DNA of 64,000 bases, taken from assembly GCA_902806595.1 (NCBI GenBank), contig CADCXC010000046.1:868001-932000 (forward strand), in the 5' to 3' direction. This document shows, piece after piece, positions 44,123 through 56,606 of the stretch. The translations under genes and the position numbers were made by a program. A model generated the notes under the pieces. It made no database searches. It had not been told where the DNA came from and saw only the letters and a program-made list of their open reading frames with translations. This DNA comes from Pyrenopolyporus hunteri (taxonomy: Eukaryota > Ascomycota > Sordariomycetes > Xylariales > Hypoxylaceae). The number at the start of each line of letters is the position of its first letter. Position 1 is the stretch's first letter.

Positions 44123-45261
44123 GCGAAGCGGTACGGCTTAGCACGGATGTACCTTGTCTACCATCTAACCTAGATCATAAGTACCTGGAAGGTATAGCTA
44201 TCTGGAAAGGCAAGAAACTACACAAAATGTGTGGGGGAGTCTCATGCTGAATTTTAGTTAGGTAACTACTGGTGTAAGTTTAAGTTGATTCTAGTTCGCG
44301 TGATAGTATATAGGATCTTGGAGCGTTTATAGGGACCGGGCAAGTTGTTCAAGATATATGACATCATATCTACGTCCCCTGGGGACCGCCAGCTTGGAAC
44401 CCTAACCCCAACCCCTCTTCGGTGGTCCGTGTTAGGCCCCAGTAGCGTAGAAACCCCGCTATATAGGGGTAGGGTAGATAGAGGTAGGGGCTCTGCGAAG
44501 ATTGGGAAGGTACTTCGTAATCCTCTTCTCATCGATTATGTATTTCTCTGCTATCTTCGAATTTCGCTTCTTGTAAAATTCATAAGGGACGCACGCGCAC
44601 GAGGTAGCCTATCGCCCCGGTCTGTTCAATTTGGACCTTTTCCTCTTTTCATCTCTAATATAATCACCTACTTAATATATGGATACCTGGTAACCCCTAG
44701 AACCGCCGTACCTTAACCAAATCGCGATGTTTTGAAGCATTAGCAGAAATCTCTCGATTTCCCACCGAGACCGTAGCCCATCGCGTTTCCCCTGCCGCTA
44801 TACCTTTCGGTGTGTGGTATACCTAGTACCTGGGTGTATACACTATGCAGCGCGCACACATCTTCCCTCATTGGTCCGGCGTGGGCGTTGACTTCATGGT
44901 TAGAGCGCGGCCTGCATCGATACCCTGGTTCATACCATACCTTCGCGGGCAACGCGACGCCTGTCTCGGCCAGCAGATTCCCGGCAGAGGAAACGGCTTT
45001 AAAGAAATTGAAGTAAAATTCCCGTTGACGAATATCAGCAATAAAAGGATACACAATGAATGAATCTCTAGCGCGTATATCACGGTTCTATGTTTATACG
45101 TTACCTGTCGATGGATCTGTTGCTTACTGGGACGCGTTTTTTATTGGGCCGCCTGGCTTCAGCAGCTTGGCGGGGGAGCGTCAGGATCCTACTCAGCTGA
45201 AGGCTTTTGAACCTTTCGTCTTGGATCTCATCTCACCGAAAATGCAATTGTCTTCGAGAAT
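44123..45261. other. Divergent intergenic region, 1.1 kb
   Basis: It holds the promoters of the phosphatase (-) and the ankyrin-HET gene (+). A short CCCTAACCCCAACCCC stretch near 44400 resembles telomere repeats but is too short to support that. Frames up to 123 codons are unsupported. Confidence 0.5.
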
Positions 45262-48200
45262 ATGTCTGATATACTCTCTCCATCATCGGACGCGGCTAAG
45301 CTGCTCCTTGACCGAGGATTTAATCCTAGCGGGAACGAACTGAGCAAGAAGGAGGCGCTTGGATGGGCGATAGAACGTGGTCATATCCGCCTGGTCCAAT
45401 TACTTGTCGACGAAGGAGCGGACGTGAATGCCAAAGATGATCAGCAAATCGCCCCTTTACACAAGGCCGCGAGAAAAGGGTCGTGCGATATTTTATCTAT
45501 CCTGAATGATGCGAACGCAAGTATATCGGTTGGAGACAAAAACGGCTATACCGCGCTGCATTATGCTTCAGCCTGGGGGCAATGCGACGCAATCAGATTC
45601 CTGGTAAATCTAGGTGCCGATTTAGAGTCGCGGGATGCTGCGAAATGTACCCCATTGCACTGGGCGGCTCGTCAGGGGCAATGTCCAGTCATCCAGTTAT
45701 TGTATGACCTGAAAGCTGATATTCGTTCCCGAGATCAGAACGATTGGGCCCCTATTCACACTGCCGCCCGAAATGGGCAGTTAAAGGCTATGCAGCTCCT
45801 TATTGAGTTGGGTTCCGACGTTGGATGGCGGGCCTCGACGGGTTTGACTGTGTGTCATATGGCTGCAAGGAACGGTAGTTCAGCAATCTTGTAAGTGACA
45901 CTCCGCACTCATATCTGCAGCGGCATGCGCACATTATTCCCTCTTCCCGTGACGGTCACTTATCATCAGAATTGATAATTTACGGCGGAACTTGGCAGAT
46001 CTTTAACCTCTGGTCTTTGACAATTGACTTGTTTACTAGGGAATATCTTGCGAATATAGGTGGAAATCTTCTTATGGAACAGGATGACATTGGGCGTACA
46101 GCACTTCATTGGGCTGTCGAGTCTAACGAGCATGGCGTAGTTGAAGTGCTTCTGAGGCATGATGTTGACGTCGAACGGAAAAATAATACAGGACATACGG
46201 CGTTGGCCGTAGCAGCTTACAATGGTAACACGGAGATAGTGCGTTTACTTGCTGAGCATAATGCCAATCTCAGCCCCATGAACCTCGAAGGATACGGACC
46301 CATTCATCATGCTGCTGCCCAAGATCACGAGGAGACTATGCAGTATCTGATCGAGAATGGCGTCGATATAGAAGCTCGCAACTTTTCGAAGATGACTCCG
46401 TTGCATATTGCTTCCCGGGCAGGTAACCGTATCGCCGCTCGGTTCTTGGTTGATCGCGGAGCTAATATAGAGGCGAGGGGGCATGATAATTACACGGTAT
46501 TACATTACGCAACGGGCGCCAATGATAAGCTTCTGGTCCGCTTCTTCGTTAAAAGAGGTTGCGATGTTGAGGCCAAGACGGACTACGGCCAGACTGCGTT
46601 GAGTCTCGCGGCTGGCTTAGGATACAAGGAAATTATTTTATTTTTACTGGATAGTGGTGCCAGTGTTGCGACAACGGCTAAGGAACTATGGACTCCATTG
46701 CATTACGCCGCATATTATGGCCACAAGGCCGCTGTTGAAGTACTGCTCGAACACGGAGCTGATCCAACGGCTAAAACGAAGAAGGGAGACAGGGCCCAGA
46801 CCCTTGCTACAGCTCAGGGTCACAAGAAAACAAGTGATCTCCTGAGGGAGAAGATTCCCGTCAGCCAGAAAGCGCTCGGAGATTTGGAGTCGCAATTAGT
46901 TACAATGTTGGTTTCCGCTGCAGCAAAGGGCAATGCAGCAGAAGTCACACGACTCATCGGCGAAGGCGTCGAGGTAGATTCTGTGGACTTAAACGGTAGA
47001 AGAGCTTTATCCGTAGCCGCGGAAAACGGTCAGGGCCTAGTTGTGGACTTGCTGATCGAGAACAAAGCCAACCCGGACTTGCAAGATGTGAACGGCGAAT
47101 CCCCGCTTTGGTGGGCGGCACGATATGGCCACGAGGATATCGTGCGGACTCTCCTGGCTCAAGATATTCGTGTTGATGCGGCAGATTCAGACGGACAGAC
47201 ACCGCTGTCCGTGGCGGCACAGATGGGGTTCGCAGGGATCGTGGGTTGCCTGTTGAAGAAGGGAAGCAGCCCAAACTCTACGGTCTCGTATGGTAAAGCA
47301 GCGCTACACTTTGCCGCAGCTGGAGGTCACTATCGCGCGGTAGAGTTGCTAATAAAATATGGTGCCGATGTCGACCATGTCTCTCCCGAAGATGATACAG
47401 CTCTCTCTCTTGCTGATGCTCATGGCCATGAGGATATTTCAGCCCTACTGCGAAGGCATTGTGCACTTCAAGTTGCGTCGGAGAGCAGTGCCAAGCACCA
47501 GAAGGACCTTTTAGATGCTGCCGCAAACGGGCGTGTTGCAGAAATTGACAGACTAGCCATGATGGGGGTTAAAGTAAATGGTGTTGACGCGACGGATATT
47601 CCAATTATTTGGGCTGCGTGTAAGGGGCAGGACGCAGCAACGAGTGCGCTCATTAAGCACGGTGCTACAGTTGATATCCAAGATTCGCTCGGGAGAACAC
47701 CGATTGCCTATGCGGCGGGCTGGGGTCATACATCAACAGTTAAGCTTCTTCATCAGGAAGGCTCCAAAATTGACAGCCAGGACAATAAAAAGCGGACACC
47801 ACTATCGTTTGCATCCGAAACTGGGCACGAGTCGGTCGTTAGGCTTCTGCTTGACATGGGCGCAAAAAAGGAAATCAAGGACCATGAGTCGAAGACAGCG
47901 TTATGGCACGCGGTAGCGCAAGAACACATGGCGGTAGTCAAGGCCCTACTTGAGAAGGGAGCTAATGTCGAATCTGCTGACGCCTGGGGTTATACGCCGT
48001 TGGCTCAGGCTGTACGTCTCAGTAACCGTCCTCTTGCGGCGTTCCTCCTGGAAAAGGGTGCCAAAATGAGACCAGAATCCGCCACCAACCGATCTCCATT
48101 ATGTTTAGCCTCGGCGATCGGATCTGAAAGCCTTGTTGAGTTGCTCATAGATCACGGCGCAGATCTTAATCACCTATCAGATGGGTGTGAAACGCCAATC

Positions 48201-50306
48201 TCTATAGCCGCAAGGGAAGGACACAGCATGGTCGTCAAGATACTAATTGAAATGGGAGCCGATATCCACCTCAGAAATGATAGTGGTAGAACAGCCTTGT
48301 CTTATGCCAAGGAACTGGGCTACGAACCGGTGGTTAAGCTCCTGTCCCAAGCAGCTACGTTGCGACAAACTAACAACTTAGCTATGAGAAAAGCCGAGCA
48401 AAAGGGATTGAACCAAAGGAAGCTATACAAATATCGCCCTTTGAAGCAGGAGGGGTATATTCGCATCCTCGAGTTAGATCCCGGCAAGAAAGGGGACATA
48501 ATATCCTTTGAGCTGTATGATGTTGACCTGAATAAGAATCCTGCATTTGAAGCTTTGTCTTACGAATGGAAAGAGAAGTTCGGGTCGATTCCAGTCCAAT
48601 GTGGTCGGGACAGGTTATTAGTGACGCCAAACTGCAAATCAGCCTTGGAGAGAATGCGGCACGAGACCGACAGGAGGTCTCTCTGGATCGATGCTGTTTG
48701 TATCAACCAAGAAGACAAACATGAATGCAACAAGCAAGTAGCGATGATGACCGAAATCTATCGCAAAGCTAGATCAGTCCTTATGTGGATCGGAGAAGAA
48801 GACTCGTCGACAGAAGCTGCTTTCAATCGTATTCCAATGCTTTGCCAGTTGCATGAGATTTTACTCAAGGATCCCAATGGATCTTCCTGGGAACACTACT
48901 CTGTCGAGGAGCGCGAAGACGCCCGAGCCATTGTACGCGAAGTGAGGAAAGATGAGGATGCGATAGCCGGGTTAAGAAGCATGCTTTTCAGCCAATACTT
49001 CACACGAGCGTGGATTTTTCAAGAGATCATCTTGGCTGGTTCCAGAGGTCTCGTCATGTGTGGGAGGCATCGATGTCCTTGGAAAACATTCAAAGCTGCT
49101 CTCTTGGGTTTCGTTCTTTGTGCCTCGGCTCGCTGTCCGCCGTTCTACGAAATCGTGCAATGTGACGATACACTTCTTCAATCTGGCGCGTTAGACTTGT
49201 CTCGAACGAGTGTAGCCATGACAGAGTTTGATGCGAGTGATGCGAGGGATAAAATCTTCGCAACTCTCAGACTAGCATCAGTTCGGAGTGCTTCTATTAA
49301 GCGTCCCGTTGCCGACTACACTCTTACTGTCCAAGAAGTGTACGTCAATGCTACGCGATATTTCATTGATATCTACCAAGGCGTGGAAGTCTGGAACATA
49401 GGCCACCGGAGCAGTACAAAGACCATCCAAGATCTACCAACATGGGCATCAGACTTCACACGGCCCAGAGAAGACTTATACATAAATCCATTTCCAGAGC
49501 CTCCAGCATATTCTAAGTTCGTCCAGGGTCGACCAACAACAACGCCAACTTCCTTATATATAGATGGGTGTTTGATTGATCAAGTGGTTTGCAGAGTTTG
49601 CATCACAAGGGAAAAGGATGTCTACGGGATTGTCAAGCCAATGGTCCGGGCACTCGCGAAGCACGGCCGGAGTGTTTACGACCCCTATCTAGATCATACC
49701 CCAAGTCGCAGGGTAGGGACAAAAGCATACACAGGCCGGATCGGGGCCAAAAGAGTTTCATTTCCCAAACACGCTGTACCACGACGGTCCAGGAAGAATC
49801 CTCATAACGGACCCCAGAAGACAACCAATGGCCACGCCATTCTAGACACGATTATGAATAAGGTTGAAGGTTACGATAGTGAACAGGTTGCAGCATACCT
49901 TGCGTGGAAAATCTCTACGGACGACAATACACCTCCCTGCTCGAAAGAAGCTCCGAATTACCTTCAGACATCGGTGGCGAATTGGCAAAGACGTTCACGA
50001 GCACGGGACGATTTTGACCTGGATATTTGCCGCAGTATGGAAGACAAGTTGACATATGACCGAGACTTAGTATACACGGCGAGGGGTTACCTTGGTCTGA
50101 CAAACCAAGGCGAAGCGCAAGAAGGCTTGTGGGTAGCGCTTGTGGGTGGCGCACACTTCCCAGTCCTTCTAAGGGAGAAGAAAGACGGGCAGAGCGTTTG
50201 GTACGAGTTCGTGGATAGGATCTTCCTGAACCATCTGACTCATACTATCGAGAAGCTGGAAGACATGCATGGAGATACGAGAGTGAGAAGGTTAGAGATC
50301 CGATAA
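45262..50306 (+). CDS. Giant ankyrin-repeat protein with C-terminal HET domain
   Basis: Two exons, 45262-45890 and 46040-50306, join across a 149-nt intron to give 1631 aa. The join completes a 33-34-residue ankyrin unit exactly (TGLTVCHMAARNG...IL|EYLANIGG). About 29-30 ankyrin repeats (consensus GxTALHxAAxxGxxxxVxxLL) fill residues 1-980. A HET domain follows at about 1005-1215: FEALSYEWKE, LWIDAVCINQEDKHE, YRKARSVLMWIGEE and RAWIFQEI. The C-terminal 400 residues are a variable tail with a basic patch (RRSRKN). HET domains trigger cell death in incompatible fungal fusions, and the ankyrin array likely senses a partner or ligand. In better-known STAND-type proteins the HET domain is N-terminal; here it is C-terminal and there is no NACHT or NB-ARC. 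The start is the first ATG that keeps a repeat, but a further 5' exon cannot be excluded. Function is inferred. Confidence 0.9.
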
Positions 50307-50539
50307 GTGCTTAACCATAGCGTGTTATAAGATCGGGTCAACCCGGGAGGTACCCAACGCTCATTTACAGCTTCAATGATAATGCGTCCGCACATACCCC
50401 TTGACTGAATCCCAGCATCGGCACTTTCTATCTCCCACCGTCCACCCCTTCGTCGCGTTAGCGACAAGTACTGGGAAATTCAGGCCTACTTAAGCGTATT
50501 TTAATTCGACCCGGTGCTTATTTTCATGATAAGAAAGAT

Positions 50540-51618
50540 TCACTCTAACAAGTACTCGGGAGACTTCAGATCAACCCAGCCTAAGTTCGGTTCCGACTGC
50601 TTCCAGCCCAATCGGTCGCGTACCAGCTTCGAGTAAGTCTTCACATCCTCAATAGGGTAACTCAGGAAGGGAATTTCCTGTGGAAAAATGTTAGCACCAT
50701 GTTATAAGAGGACTGAGAAGTGTACGTTTGCATACCTCTTGACGGTGAACACCACTACACATGAAGAAGATGTGTACGGTACGACTTCCAGATGGCAGCG
50801 TATATTGTCCCGCGCCGTGGTAGAGACTTCCGAGCATGATAAATGCTTCAGTCCTCTTCAGCTCGGCATCAATAACCCCTCTATCGCCATTGGGGCCGAA
50901 GTCGGGCTTGTCGTCGCCCCAAAGATGGGACCCAGGTACGATTCTTGTTGCGCCGTTAGCTTTAAAGGTGTCGCATCCAGGCACAAATAGACCGAGGAGC
51001 ATATCGCGTCCGCGGTGGTACTTGTCGGTTTTCGTGTGCCTCGCATGATGATTTTTGTCATCCCTATGTAGTCCCTGAGCCTTGCATCCAGGCCGCGAGT
51101 CCATAGTGATGGAAATAGAAAGCAGGGGGTGAGACTGATTGACCTCAGGCTCATCGTTATACCAAGCGGTTGACTCAATGCCAATAAAGTGCTCAGCGAG
51201 GTCCTGTTTAAGAGGGTAGTTAGCTTAAGCGCTAAGGTTGTCTTTTAAATCATCTACCCGGAAACCCAAAAGTTGTTTCCGAGGGCCTTGTGGATGTCCG
51301 TCAAATGTACTATAAGCAAGAAACAAACCTTCGAGGCTAAAGCCAGACTCATACCTGATATAAAGGATCTGAGAAGAACTTCTCACGAGCAGTCTTGCTT
51401 CTACCAATTAGACGAGTACAAGTCGCAGTGCCGCCGTTTAAAGCGCCTACGGTGCTTCCGCTAGCGGCGGCAGAAGCATCGAGGTAGGGCTGAACTTCCC
51501 TTTGAGCATCGGCCAACGATTCAGGATCGGTGAAATCTTTAATGATAACACAGCCATCCTGCTCTATGGCGTCGATGAAGGCCTGAAAGCTAGCGTCTCG
51601 AGGGATACGCTGGACCAT
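50540..51618 (-). CDS. Phytanoyl-CoA dioxygenase (PhyH)-like Fe(II)/2-oxoglutarate oxygenase
   Basis: A non-heme iron oxygenase related to fungal PhyH-type enzymes of secondary metabolism (FtmOx1-like fold). Exons are 51618-51355, 51203-50736 and 50677-50540, all phase 0, giving 289 aa. The first intron is long (151 nt, 51204-51354) with a GCTAAC branch site and ACAG acceptor. Splicing gives DPLYQDLAEHFIGIESTAWYN, the expected family continuity. The iron site is complete: His134-x-Asp136 in GLHRDD and His217 in YHGAGQ. Arg229 in SGSRTVHIFF is placed to bind 2-oxoglutarate. LGWVDLKSPEYLL closes the protein. The substrate is unknown. The first intron also holds a 52-nt segment flanked by usable splice signals, described separately. 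Confidence 0.87.
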
Positions 51619-53356
51619 GACGAACTATCCTAAAATACGCTACGAATAGGGGGCGTCTTTTACACGTCGTCCTGCCTGGGACTTAGTCGGACGCAACTTG
51701 CATGGCAGAATAGGGAGACAGTCTTACAACTAGAGCTGGAATTCTTGGTAGGCCTAAGAGTAACCAGGCGTTCCGAGGGATAATTGGTGAACAAGAAGAA
51801 AAGTTACCCAAATTAACCTGTTTGAATGCGACCTTGTTTGAGCGGGATGCTGCATGGTAAGACAATTGATACTGTTATATGGTAATGGTTGCGCTATGTC
51901 GGCGCCCCCCCTCTCGCGGGGGATCACTCCGCAAATGGAACACCGGATACTATCTACCTCCTGACCTCCTGCGCTGGACATTTGGGCCAGGGTAGGTAGC
52001 AATATTCCCGAACCGATGCGGGTTCAGGACGCGAAAGAGCGCTGCTGGTGCTCAACAACCCTTAGGATCGGCCTTTCGCTCCCATTACTTCGGCTCACAA
52101 ATCGAACGCTAAGAATCTAAACAAGTGGTCGGCTCGGCCCGGCAAGACCTTGTCTACATAACTTTTCTTACTCCTCTAACCTAGCTCCGGACACTGATCA
52201 AGCTTCTCCAGAACGATTCCCTGTCATTCCCTAAACCCCTATATCCTGTAATGACTATGCTCTATTGATCTCTGTCAATGGAAGAGTGGGATCAGGGTCA
52301 GGAGTCCATTGTAGTAATGGAAAGAGCACGCCAATTCGCATTGGGAGTCCAGTCCCATAACTAACTAAGCTACAATATATCATTTGGCAGGCCTTCAACG
52401 AACTTTTGATACGTGGGATTGGGATATATTGTGCTAGACGAATCTTCGTTGTGACACGGCTATTTAACGGCCTGGTAACCTACTAGGGGACAACCTCGAA
52501 TGTCTCTCACTCTCGTGGGATCGATCTCTATCATACCTTGGCAAGAAAACACACTACTCAGGACCTCAGCGGCACAGACCTCTACGGCGTAGAAACATGT
52601 TAATGGGAGTGATCATGTGTGAACATATAGGCTGCAATTATCACTCCCCGCATCTATCACCCACTAGAGATAACATAACCTACGTGATGGCAAGTGTGTC
52701 GTATTTCCATCCGGTGATGCTGTTGAATAATTTAGGCAGTGACGTAACTTTCATGGCTCTCAAAAGTTTTGTCCATGCTAAAAGAATCAGAATCTACCAG
52801 CTGTTACATGATTCTGTCAGTGCGCCGTCAGTTGGCGAATTTTTGAAAAAATAACGGGGCTATTACCGAACGCTAAGCTTCCAAGGATGAGCATGTCAAC
52901 TAAACTTTAGTGGATATACGCTAAATTATAACAGGTAGTACTTAAATCAAACAGGGAGGTTTGCGATTCCCCTAGTTGTAGACAATTAATCTTAAATTAA
53001 TATAGACTTAGCTTTCTTTTAAATATGGTCCGGTATTTTCGAAGACTAAAAGATAAATTATTTAGCTTTTAATTGGTCCCTTTTAATGGAAGTCTACAAC
53101 CGGGACAGTCGCAAACCTCCCCGTTTGTAGGACTTATAATGTAGTGGCTGTTATCTCAAGACAGGGCGACTGGCAGACAAATAATGTGACGGCGGGCCGA
53201 TATTTCTAGTATTGACAGAACTTTTGAAAGCTGCATCCGTATAAAGTAGCTCATTTCCGGCTTCACGCATCTAGACGGCTTCGGAGATTTATCCTCCACT
53301 TAGTATCCGTTACTTATACTTACTTAGATATTCATCCCTTCAGCATACCTTTTAGC
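51619..53356. other. Intergenic with a MITE-like element, 1.7 kb
   Basis: It lies between the PhyH gene (-) and the DUF4419 gene (+). Apart from the foldback element at 52948-53127 no gene is supported. An 85-codon frame at 52597-52854 is not recognised. Confidence 0.55.
52948..53127. mobile_element. 180-bp MITE-like foldback element
   Basis: The left end CAAACAGGGAGGTTTGCGA (52948-52966) is inverted at the right end (53109-53127) with one mismatch in 19 bp. Complementarity resumes further in with GTTGTAGAC facing GTCTACAAC (about 52975-52983 and 53092-53100). The interior is AT-rich and has no coding capacity. Size and structure suit a miniature inverted-repeat transposable element. I could not identify a clear target-site duplication, and only one copy is in the window. 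Confidence 0.65.
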
Positions 53357-54496
53357 ATGCCTATCACGCTTCGGATCGCGGATCACCCTGCTCGGGAATG
53401 CGGTCGGTGCCGCCGGGTCGCGCCCGACATGCATTTGAAGATGGCCTGTCTAGAGTCGCCTACCGAATGTAAAAGGGTCATTCAATCGTCCCTTGGGGCC
53501 GTCTCTGAGACTTCAGTCGTCCTCCCGTCTTACAACGGATTCGTCCAAGCGGCTCATTTAGCGTACAGCAACCACCATAACCTAACCATCCGCCCTGACG
53601 AAGTCTGGTTCACTATCTTAACGCAATTGAGCTTCCACATCAATGTACATGCCGAAGAACTGAGGTCCTTCTTCGTCGCACACGAGGGGCAAAAGGAACT
53701 CGAGGTCATCAATATAGGGACTATTGACACCGCAGACTTCGGAAAACTAGCTGTCTGGATGACGGATCGGATACAGGAAAATGTAGTAGACCCTGAGCTG
53801 AAAAGGTGGATCATGCCCGATTTCACTACCACGACCGACACAGACTTGGTAACGGCTGCGGTGATCATGATGGGCACTATGAAGAAGTACTTTTCTTATA
53901 ATATGACCCTCCAATGCGGAATACCTTCCGTGACACTCCTTGGTGAAAAGGAGGACTGGGTTAAAATAAGGACTCGCCTGGACTTCTTGCCCAAGTTCGG
54001 AAAGGAGCCGAAGCGGTTCGCCGCTCTTCTGACTGCCGTGCTCGACTATTTCGTTCGCTCATTCGACGAGCCAACAAGCCCCGAAGTCCTCTCGTTCTGG
54101 TCCAGAATAGCAGATCAGGAGGGCTTCTCGGGTCCAGTATATCTCTCCGGCTGGATCACCGCCTTCTGTTTCTGAAAACCAAATGGAAATTGTCTATATA
54201 GAGAGACAAAAGGGCCTGTGGAAAAGGATAACCCGAGGAATCCTGGCTGTGATCTTGACGGCACCCTGTTCCATATCGTTGATACCAGCGATATCCCGGA
54301 CGCTTTCGTCTCCGTACCGGTTCGAGTTGACGATAACGGCATGTTATATGATACAAAGATGGTAGCTGGTTGCATTGGCATCGAGCTTTCGAGTAGCGGA
54401 GAACTCCTTGTAGGGTCAGATACCACAGGCCCGGACACTCTCCATCCAATTTCTGGATGGTGGATATATGAGGTGGAGGGAGGTAGAGGCCAATAA
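53357..54496 (+). pseudogene. DUF4419 protein gene with an in-frame TGA
   Basis: One continuous 380-codon frame is interrupted by a single TGA at 54173-54175 (codon 273). Upstream it reads the DUF4419 core: VVLPSYNGFVQAAHLAY, RPDEVWFTILTQLSFHINVH, EELRSFFVAHEG, and GWITAFCF. Downstream, still in frame, it continues KPNGNCLYRETKGPVEKDN, then DLDGTLFHIVDTSDIPDAFV, PVRVDDNGMLYD and LHPISGWWIYEVEGG, the family's normal C-terminal part. In my memory of the family the stop position is Trp (FCFW), so TGG to TGA is the simplest change. No intron can remove it: local GT/AG pairs give introns of about 34-36 nt that themselves create a stop. The first part alone would be a 272-aa truncated protein. DUF4419 has no known function. 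Recent nonsense allele, sequencing error or read-through are the options. Confidence 0.8.
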
Positions 54497-55396
54497 ATGG
54501 CAGTTGGTTGATTGAAGAAATTCGAACGTAGCCCGTCATATTCCATGTTTTATTTCCTATGGGCCTTTACCAGTGCATCAGTCCTTAACCAGTGCTACTA
54601 AACTAAATTGGGGGTTTACTGCATTTTCCTCTTCGTTAGTTCATGACGCTATATTGATATTTAGGTCAATTTTCTTATGACCCCAACAATAATATGCCTG
54701 CTTATGTCTAGCTGACACGAGGCTTTCGGCCTAGAAGCCGTACTTAACGCTACCAACTACTTAGTGATAGGAGGTTGGGATGGGATGACCTCAAAGCTTG
54801 CGCGTTTTCAGGCATTATTCAATCGCGCAACCCGAAACTTATGCCTACTCGTGGTTTGTCTGCCTTGATACCTCTATAAATACCTACCTATTTAGTTTGT
54901 ATTGCCAAATTAGTCATGGAATTTCTATGTTAAGTGGGTAACAACATCGTCGGCGTTTGTGTGTCCCTCAGTGGAGTCCGACACGGGGTCTCTTCAGCAT
55001 TTTGTTTGCCCATACCGCATCCTGACGATATTGATTGCGTAAGGACGATGAACCCGACTTATAAATTCTATACATTAATAATAGAACCCCGGGATCCCAT
55101 TACCTCGTATAGACCTAAGTATCATAGCGGCGTAGGATACAAATCTTACCTACTGTGTAAGACCTCCAATAGACTACCCAGGTAGAGTATCCACATCACA
55201 TTTTCATATTGGGTAGAATCCAACTAACTTATCAAACCGCTGACTAGGCCAGTTGAGGTCCAGCTACCATTTAATCAGCATTACATACCTCCGATACCGA
55301 TATCGAATTAAGACCGGTGTCGAGAACGAATAAAGTAGGATCCTCTAAACTGAAAGCGCGAGTATACCCGGTTGAACACAATTCTACGAGACATCA
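54497..55396. other. Intergenic, 0.9 kb
   Basis: It lies between the DUF4419 gene and the SDR gene on the same strand. Nothing is seen beyond short TACCTACC-type motifs near 54882 and 55146. Confidence 0.55.
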
Positions 55397-56379
55397 ATGC
55401 CTACGATGGCGCCGAATCCCAAGACTTGGCTGATTACTGGTTGTTCTAGCGGTTTCGGGGCCCTCTTCGTCCGTCAGCTCCGCGCGCAAGGGGAAAACGT
55501 CATTGCTAGCGGTCGCAACGCCGACGTGAAGCTCGCCCACCTTAAGGATACCGGGGCGACCATCTTAGACCTCGATGTCTCTGCGCCGCAAGATGTGATC
55601 GAAGCCAAGATGGCCGAGGCGTGGGACTTGTATGCCGGCGGCATCGACGTGGTCGTGAATAATGCTGGCTATATCTTGAGTGGCGCTATCGAGGAGTTGA
55701 CGTGGGCCTCGATTACCCCGTGTTGCGGATTTTAATGAACTCACGATATGAAACAGACAAAAAGACATGGAAGACGTTTTCAAGACGAACTTCCATGGGC
55801 CCCTAAATATCACCCGCGCTCTACTCCCTCGTCTACGCGCTAAAGGCTCGGGCACGCTTCTGTACGTAAGCTCCCAGGCGGCATGGCACGCCGATCCTAG
55901 CGCTGCTGGGTATTGCGCGTCCAAGTTTGCCCTTGAAGGTCAGTTTCGTTCTGATCGCAACCCACCAACGAAATGGACTAACCTGCCTGGCCGTAGGCGC
56001 CGTTGAATGCCTGGCAAAGGAACTTGCTATATTCGCACCCGCTCTCAAAGTAATACTTGTTGAGCCCGGTTACTTTCGTACACATGCTTTTAGTAACATC
56101 AACCACGTGGATCCCCACAAAGAGGATTATGCTCAATTCAACGCCGCTGTGAGAGCCGGGGAAGCTAGCATAGTAGGTAATGAGCTTGGCGACCCTGCTA
56201 AGGCGGTATCCATCATGATTGATCTAGTTCAAGGAACCGGTGTAGCAGCCGGAAGAGAAGTACCGCTCCGTGTCCCGCTAGGCAGCGACGGCTGGGCAAG
56301 GATCAAGGGGAAATGTGAAGACATGTTGAAGATTTGCAATGAATGGGAAGAAGTAGCTAAAAGCACAGATGTGGAATAA
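55397..56379 (+). CDS. Short-chain dehydrogenase/reductase
   Basis: A classical SDR, cytosolic, NAD(P)-dependent, substrate unknown. Exons are 55397-55701, 55757-55938 and 55997-56379, giving 289 aa. The cofactor loop TGCSSGFG is at residues 14-21 and NNAG follows after VVV. The catalytic Ser is in YVSSQAAW and the Tyr-Lys pair in YCASK, all after splicing. The first intron's acceptor (AAACAG) restores EELTQKDMEDVFKTNFHGP; the second restores FALEGAVECLAKELA. A second ATG three codons in (55406) is an equally good start. The C-terminus (SDGWARIKGKCEDML) follows the pattern of fungal SDRs related to 3-oxoacyl reductases. The gene converges on the GMC oxidoreductase. Confidence 0.9.
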
Positions 56380-56606
56380 GTATTACAACCCGTCGTATTA
56401 AGTATAGGTTGTTGCCATTTCAATCGTATATAACCCACTAATGTCCAAAGATATTCAAAACTTTAGGCCGGTCACCCCTTTTCATGGTTATTTCAACCAG
56501 GCGGCATCTCTACGTGATTAGAATTTACCGTGTTCTCATCATTTAACCCTATTTACATGTCAGAAGAAATTAATTCATCGCGATATAAAGAATTCGTATT
56601 TTCACG

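Noticed and set aside
44398..44415. Telomere-like CCCTAACCCC stretch
   Set aside because: Fewer than three units and not exact; normal genes continue on both sides.
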